The notes under the pieces are model-generated. The model saw nothing but the letters and a program-made list of their open reading frames with translations, was not told the origin of the DNA and did not search any database. A program made the translations under genes and the position numbers. Of a DNA stretch of 8,055 nt, positions 8,001 to 8,055 are shown in pieces (position 1 is the first letter of the stretch; every line of letters starts with the position of its first letter). Origin of the DNA: Firmicutes bacterium CAG:170 (lineage in GTDB: Bacteria > Bacillota > Clostridia > Oscillospirales > Oscillospiraceae); contig FR887127.1 of NCBI GenBank assembly GCA_000436735.1, positions 28,320 through 36,374 on the forward strand, read 5' to 3'.

Positions 8001-8055
8001 GCGCGAGTGGTGGAATTGGCAGACTCGCTAGATTCAGGTTCTAGTGTCCACTCCG
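8001..8055 (+). tRNA. tRNA-Leu, anticodon CAG (3' truncated by the window edge)
   Basis: The acceptor 5' strand GCGCGAG (8001-8007) is followed by T8, a D-loop with AATTGGCAGA, and an anticodon arm CTAGA (8028-8032) / TCTAG (8040-8044) closing the 7-base loop TTCAGGT. The anticodon is CAG (8035-8037), which reads the Leu codon CUG. The start of the long class II variable arm (from 8045) is visible; the T arm, 3' acceptor strand and CCA lie outside. In the D stem, 8010-8012 (GTG) faces 8024-8026 (CTC), which leaves a T-T mismatch at the middle pair. CUG is the commonest Leu codon in the neighbouring genes, in line with need for this tRNA. Confidence 0.93.

Overview
The window looks like chromosomal DNA of a GC-rich member of the Clostridia, probably an Oscillospiraceae/Ruminococcaceae-type gut bacterium. 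This is inferred from four things: the gene order (EcfT, then TruA), the Hsp100 ATPase carrying an N-terminal zinc finger in place of a Clp N-domain, Firmicutes-style AAGGAGG ribosome binding sites with sigma-A promoters, and a strong preference for G/C in third codon positions. No taxonomic search was possible. No phage, transposase, CRISPR or rRNA sequence is visible.

Left part (1-2554, + strand): the 3' end of an ECF-transporter transmembrane subunit gene (ecfT), then truA (tRNA pseudouridine 38-40 synthase), then a membrane-anchored predicted beta-propeller protein (DUF5711-like) whose start overlaps the end of truA. The three genes look like one transcription unit. ecfT-truA is the usual tail of the ribosomal-protein/ECF cluster in Firmicutes, so the ecfA ATPase genes are expected just outside the left edge.

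Middle (2555-5060, + strand): a monocistronic-looking Clp/Hsp100 ATPase of 775 residues, closest in design to ClpE/ClpC. It has a C-X2-C-X22-C-X2-C zinc finger, an acidic disordered linker, two complete AAA+ modules and a VGF loop for ClpP docking. It is closed by a perfect 17-bp hairpin terminator. Residues 5061-5316 form a roughly 250-bp stretch with no convincing gene and different codon texture, lying between two converging transcription units.

Right part: two minus-strand genes read leftward (6754 to 5317): a small membrane-anchored protein of unknown function, then a cysteine-rich protein with a U32-peptidase-like KIEGR motif that may bind an Fe-S cluster. They share a 153-bp intergenic region with a divergent plus-strand gene (6908-7915) of unknown function that carries an IGGADGPT motif, otherwise known from sodium-pumping decarboxylase beta subunits. 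Clear sigma-A promoters face each way in this gap. The window ends inside a tRNA-Leu(CAG) gene that has its own near-consensus promoter.

Most of the window is ordinary housekeeping sequence. The parts most worth a second look are the GGADGPT-motif protein with its divergent partner genes, and the U32-like cysteine-rich protein. I do not see a clear new multi-gene system.
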